Shown: positions 62,974-64,000 of the stretch, piece by piece
Numbering within the stretch: the first letter of the stretch is position 1
Layout of the letters: every line of letters begins with the position of its first letter
NCBI RefSeq assembly: GCF_000835495.1
Contig: NW_015622541.1
Coordinates: forward strand, 6,634,001-6,698,000
Length of the DNA stretch: 64,000 nucleotides
Source: Cladophialophora immunda
Taxonomy: Eukaryota; Ascomycota; Eurotiomycetes; Chaetothyriales; Herpotrichiellaceae
Direction of reading: 5' to 3'
Notes under the pieces: model-generated
Databases searched by the model: none
Told to the model about the DNA's origin: nothing
What the model saw: only the letters and a program-made list of their open reading frames with translations
Position numbers and translations under genes: made by a program

Positions 62974-63741
62974 TTTCTTCCAGGCTAGGGTCTCGTACTG
63001 TCTCTCGTCGACTCTCAAGGATCGGGGGTGTCCTGGCGGGATAAGGGCGGGCTATACGGATCTGATATGCCTCTCCTGGGCGAGGGGGTTCGCGAATTCC
63101 AACTTCAATTGAAAGGAACGATTGACAGGACCACAGACCAAAGATAAAAGAAAGCCACACGAGTCAAAGGAGCACCAAAGTCTTATAGACTGTGCTACTA
63201 CGGTGGACATCGATCAGACTGATGTACTCGGAGGTCTTCCTGTACCGGAGGCTTTCTTGCTCTCCGGATCGGAGGCTTTTGTTCAATCCTTTCGGGGATC
63301 TTTCAAGCGGGATGAAGTACGCCACCCCGTTTCGAAACTGGCTCATGACCAGACCTTGCTCCTAGGAGCATTGCAAGCATATTCGGATATTTTCAACCTT
63401 GTCATTAAGGGGAAACTGACTGCTCGGCGTGATGGTCGAGACAGAGCGTGCGGTCTGGGTTTAGGGCGGCATCACTCTCGTCCCGATCTGGGGAGGACTG
63501 CGAGTAGCGCCGACCTTGGCAGTGAGACTCTCTCCCCCCAGTTGAAATGCTTCTGCTTCTTACACATCAGCAGAAGCTGCCACTGCACCGTTCTCTAACT
63601 CAATTATATGGCCTAAAGCTACGGCCTCCTCAACACAAGGAAGCAACTAGCATCCTGCAACAGCGGACCTAGACACTTCACAACCACTTGTGAACAGAGC
63701 GTGGAGACGAGCCAGGATCCGACTCTGCTGGAACTTGCAGA
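62974..63741. promoter_or_regulatory. Divergent spacer, DHA2 pump and MOSC gene
   Basis: This 768-bp spacer lies between two start codons facing away from each other. An open frame 63122-63598 on the plus strand has no motif that can be named. No CGG-N6-CCG pair like that at 4160 was noticed. Confidence 0.4.
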
Positions 63742-64000
63742 ATGCATATTCAAAGGGTGAGTTTAATCAGTTAACTATACTTCCATTTACTTTGGAAGCT
63801 CCAGCCGGACGCACCATATATGTTGCACTCAATTCTTCTTGCATACGCTGATCATAATCTGCCCTGTACATCTTCACAGCTCTTCATATATCCTATCAAG
63901 TCTCTCCTCCCAGTCGAGGTTACCGAAGCAGAAATCACGTCGACGGGGCTGAATTATGATCGGTCGTTCATCCTCATCAAGGAGACGGATGATGTGGCCG
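63742..64000 (+). CDS. MOSC-domain protein, N-terminal start (cut by window end)
   Basis: The first exon is 63742..63756 and the second 63880..>64000, around a 123-nt intron (GTGAGT...TTCACAG). Spliced, the protein begins MHIQRLFIYPIKSLLPVEVTEAEITSTGLNYDRSFILIKE. This is the MOSC_N beta-barrel start (IYPIKSL...V..A.....GL.YDR.F.L) of mARC/YcbX-like molybdenum-cofactor enzymes. Such proteins reduce N-hydroxylated compounds or carry sulphur to Moco. An alternative start without the intron, at 63820, gives the same frame but a less typical N-terminus. Most of the gene lies beyond the window, so the enzyme domains cannot be checked. Confidence 0.6.

Overview
The window is nuclear DNA of a filamentous ascomycete (Pezizomycotina). 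Most genes carry short spliceosomal introns (about 46-80 nt, GT...AG, with CTAAC/CTGAC branch sites just before the acceptor). The protein set is fungal: Zn2Cys6 regulators, fungal-type amidase, DAL5-like and sugar-porter MFS carriers, a fungal P450, a Ste5/Far1-like scaffold. The order (perhaps Chaetothyriales or another Eurotiomycete group) is only a guess. Exon coordinates below were worked out by hand from splice signals, reading phase and family alignment from memory.

Region A (1-11.6 kb) is an accessory metabolic block: amidohydrolase (5' end outside the window), aldo/keto reductase, class III aminotransferase, cytochrome P450, amidase, and an allantoate/DAL5-type permease. Reductase and aminotransferase are divergent over 285 bp. 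The P450 promoter holds two near-identical copies of a CGG-N6-CCG palindrome, the kind of site bound by a Zn2Cys6 dimer. Together the genes look like an uptake and breakdown (or modification) route for a nitrogen compound with amide/lactam and amine groups; the substrate is unknown.

Region B (12.3-44.1 kb) is mostly housekeeping: a GEF1-type CLC chloride channel/exchanger, a 5.6 kb stretch with no recognisable gene, a RING-PH-VWA pheromone/MAPK scaffold-like protein, an intronless 4877-residue midasin (Rea1/Mdn1) gene of 14.6 kb, a small Zn2Cys6-like protein, a PRCC-family protein, and the mitochondrial protease OMA1 (the last two divergent over 269 bp).

Region C (44.4-64 kb) is mixed: an SDR, a large Zn2Cys6 regulator, an EBP/EXPERA sterol-isomerase-like membrane protein, a short sequence that may be a retroelement relic (overlapping inverted repeats next to a tRNA-3'-end-like string), a GNAT acetyltransferase, a hexose-type sugar porter, a RING/Cys-rich/SH3-like candidate E3 ligase, and at the end an AflR-like Zn2Cys6 regulator convergent with a 14-TM drug:H+ antiporter and followed by the start of a MOSC-domain gene. 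No rRNA, CRISPR or convincing tRNA gene was seen.
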